Origin: UBA4874 sp002399435
GTDB taxonomy: Bacteria > Bacillota > Clostridia > Caldicoprobacterales > DTU083
Direction: 5' to 3'
NCBI GenBank assembly: GCA_036823195.1
Contig: DAISGI010000009.1
Location: 8,992-72,991, forward strand
Length of the DNA stretch: 64,000 bases
The translations under genes and the position numbers were made by a program. A model generated the notes under the pieces. The model was not told the origin of the DNA, made no database searches, and saw nothing but the letters and a program-made list of their open reading frames with translations. Numbering within the stretch: the first letter of the stretch is position 1; every line of letters starts with the position of its first letter. Positions 63,318 through 64,000 of the stretch are shown here, one piece after another.

Positions 63318-63478
63318 CCCGCCACTTTTTTCATCCCAACGCATGGACTGCAGAGGAGGGAACCAAAAATCGGAGAGCAGATACTGATTTTGAATTCGTT
63401 GGATGGCAGAATCGTGATTTTGATGAGATAAACAAGTTTCTGGAAAACAGGGACCAAAAAAATGTCGAATAATGCGTA

Positions 63479-63506
63479 TTGATTTATTATGACATTTTGG
63501 TATAAT
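63479..63506 (+). promoter_or_regulatory. Promoter of leuS
   Basis: TTGATT (63479-63484), 16-base spacer, TATAAT (63501-63506), just upstream of the T-box leader. Confidence 0.72.
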
Positions 63507-63513
63507 AAGAAAG

Positions 63514-63757
63514 GTAAGAATGAACCAAGCGAGGATGGGAAGCAGTAGGCAGGTCCGTTTCTCTCAGAGAGCCGTATTAGGTGTGAAGCGGCAGAAACGG
63601 ACGCCGAACTCGTCCCGGAGCTGTTGTGGTGAGGCAACCAGCCACAGCCGGTCAGGCCCGTTATCGCCTGTTAAAAGCGGCCGGATGCAGAGTCCGGCAA
63701 GTAGAGTGGTACCGCGGGCCTTCGTCTCTATATGGAATGAGACGGGGGCTTTTTTTT
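63514..63757 (+). ncRNA. T-box leader controlling leuS
   Basis: The T-box motif AGTGGTACCGCGG is at 63705-63717, and a terminator follows: CGTCTC (63723-63728) pairs with GAGACG (63739-63744), flanked by GCC/GGC, then eight T. In front lie the stem I region and structured segments. A GAACTC at 63606-63611 offers CTC (Leu) as specifier codon. Uncharged tRNA-Leu binding would stop terminator folding and let leuS be transcribed. The start is placed just after the promoter and is approximate. Confidence 0.93.
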
Positions 63758-63843
63758 ACCGGGGATCTGGTGAAAATATCAGCAGTGCAGTGTGCAGTCA
63801 GGGATCCATTAGGAACCAGGAAAAGGAGAGGACGGAAAATATT

Positions 63844-64000
63844 ATGGAAGAGTATCATCCACAGGTAATTGAAAAAAAGTGGCAGACGATCTGGGATAAG
63901 GAAGGCACATTTCAGGTGTCGGAGGATAAGACGAAGCCAAAATATTATGCATTGATCGAATTTCCCTATCCGTCGGGGCAGGGGCTTCATGTGGGACATC
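63844..64000 (+). CDS. leuS: Leucyl-tRNA synthetase (N-terminal part, runs off the window)
   Basis: 52 codons seen from ATG 63844, preceded by [28 protein letters not shown] and the class I signature region [19 protein letters not shown] (HVGH is the HIGH motif) are typical of bacterial LeuRS. The T-box leader with a Leu codon upstream agrees. Continues beyond 64000. Confidence 0.96.
   Translation, partial: MEEYHPQVIEKKWQTIWDKEGTFQVSEDKTKPKYYALIEFPYPSGQGLHVGH

Noticed and set aside
63338..63472. Stop-bounded frame ending in FLENRDQKNVE between natB and leuS
   Set aside because: Composition looks protein-like but there is no start codon with a binding site and it is only about 45 codons; at most a gene remnant.
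1..64000. tRNA or rRNA genes, insertion sequences, phage genes
   Set aside because: I looked for cloverleaf-like sequences ending in CCA, transposase motifs and phage-type genes and found none that I can support.

Overview
The window comes from a low-to-mid GC, spore-former-type Firmicute of class Clostridia, most likely a strict anaerobe that lives on complex glycans. The reasons are AAGGAGG-type ribosome binding sites with frequent TTG/GTG starts, near-consensus sigma-A promoters, a T-box leader before leuS, an AgrB/AgrD pair, GTP-type PEP carboxykinase and an anaerobic sulfatase-maturating radical SAM enzyme. It is draft sequence: two runs of exactly 100 N occur (8607-8706 inside pckG, 59344-59443 in a repeat). 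The second is flanked by the same 55 bases on both sides, so it looks like a false scaffold gap.

Layout. 1-7062: tail of a carbohydrate-uptake cluster (end of a membrane protein, a secreted DUF5696 protein, two CUT1-type permeases, a membrane-bound AraC-type regulator). 7236-12383, minus strand: pckG with an in-frame amber codon, a DEAD-box helicase and an acyl-CoA ligase. 12853-31565: housekeeping and accessory genes, namely a sugar isomerase/epimerase, an RNA pseudouridine synthase with an rRNA-type methyltransferase, ugd, agrBD, vanZ, a GH172 protein, a GH38 alpha-mannosidase, an aldo/keto reductase, two more TIM-barrel epimerases, the threonine-to-glycine pair tdh-kbl and topB. 32026-45303: one long cluster with two substrate-binding proteins, two permease pairs, an NHL-TPR-Yip1 membrane protein and a second DUF5696 protein. 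It is a fuller paralogue of the cluster at the left edge, and no ATPase gene lies in either, so a shared MsmX/MsiK-type ATPase elsewhere is probable. 45445-49847: anSME and two Cys-type sulfatases. 49925-50732: a membrane protein broken by two homopolymer frameshifts. 50784-53294: a transglutaminase-like protein. 53391-60344: LacI-type regulator with a perfect palindromic operator, then uxaB, uxaA, a UxaC-like isomerase and KDPG aldolase, making a nearly complete uronate catabolic route. 60448-63317: glycerophosphodiesterase and a NatAB-like ABC exporter. 63479-64000: T-box leader and the start of leuS.

Together the genes describe removal of sulfate, mannose and perhaps fructose/arabinose units from glycans, uptake of the oligosaccharides, and conversion of uronic acids to pyruvate plus glyceraldehyde 3-phosphate. 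Most striking are the duplicated transporter/DUF5696/NHL-Yip1 system, which I would call the main candidate for an undescribed system, and a habit of this genome of placing short degenerate tandem arrays (11 to 21 base units, unrelated in sequence from array to array) in intergenic spacers.
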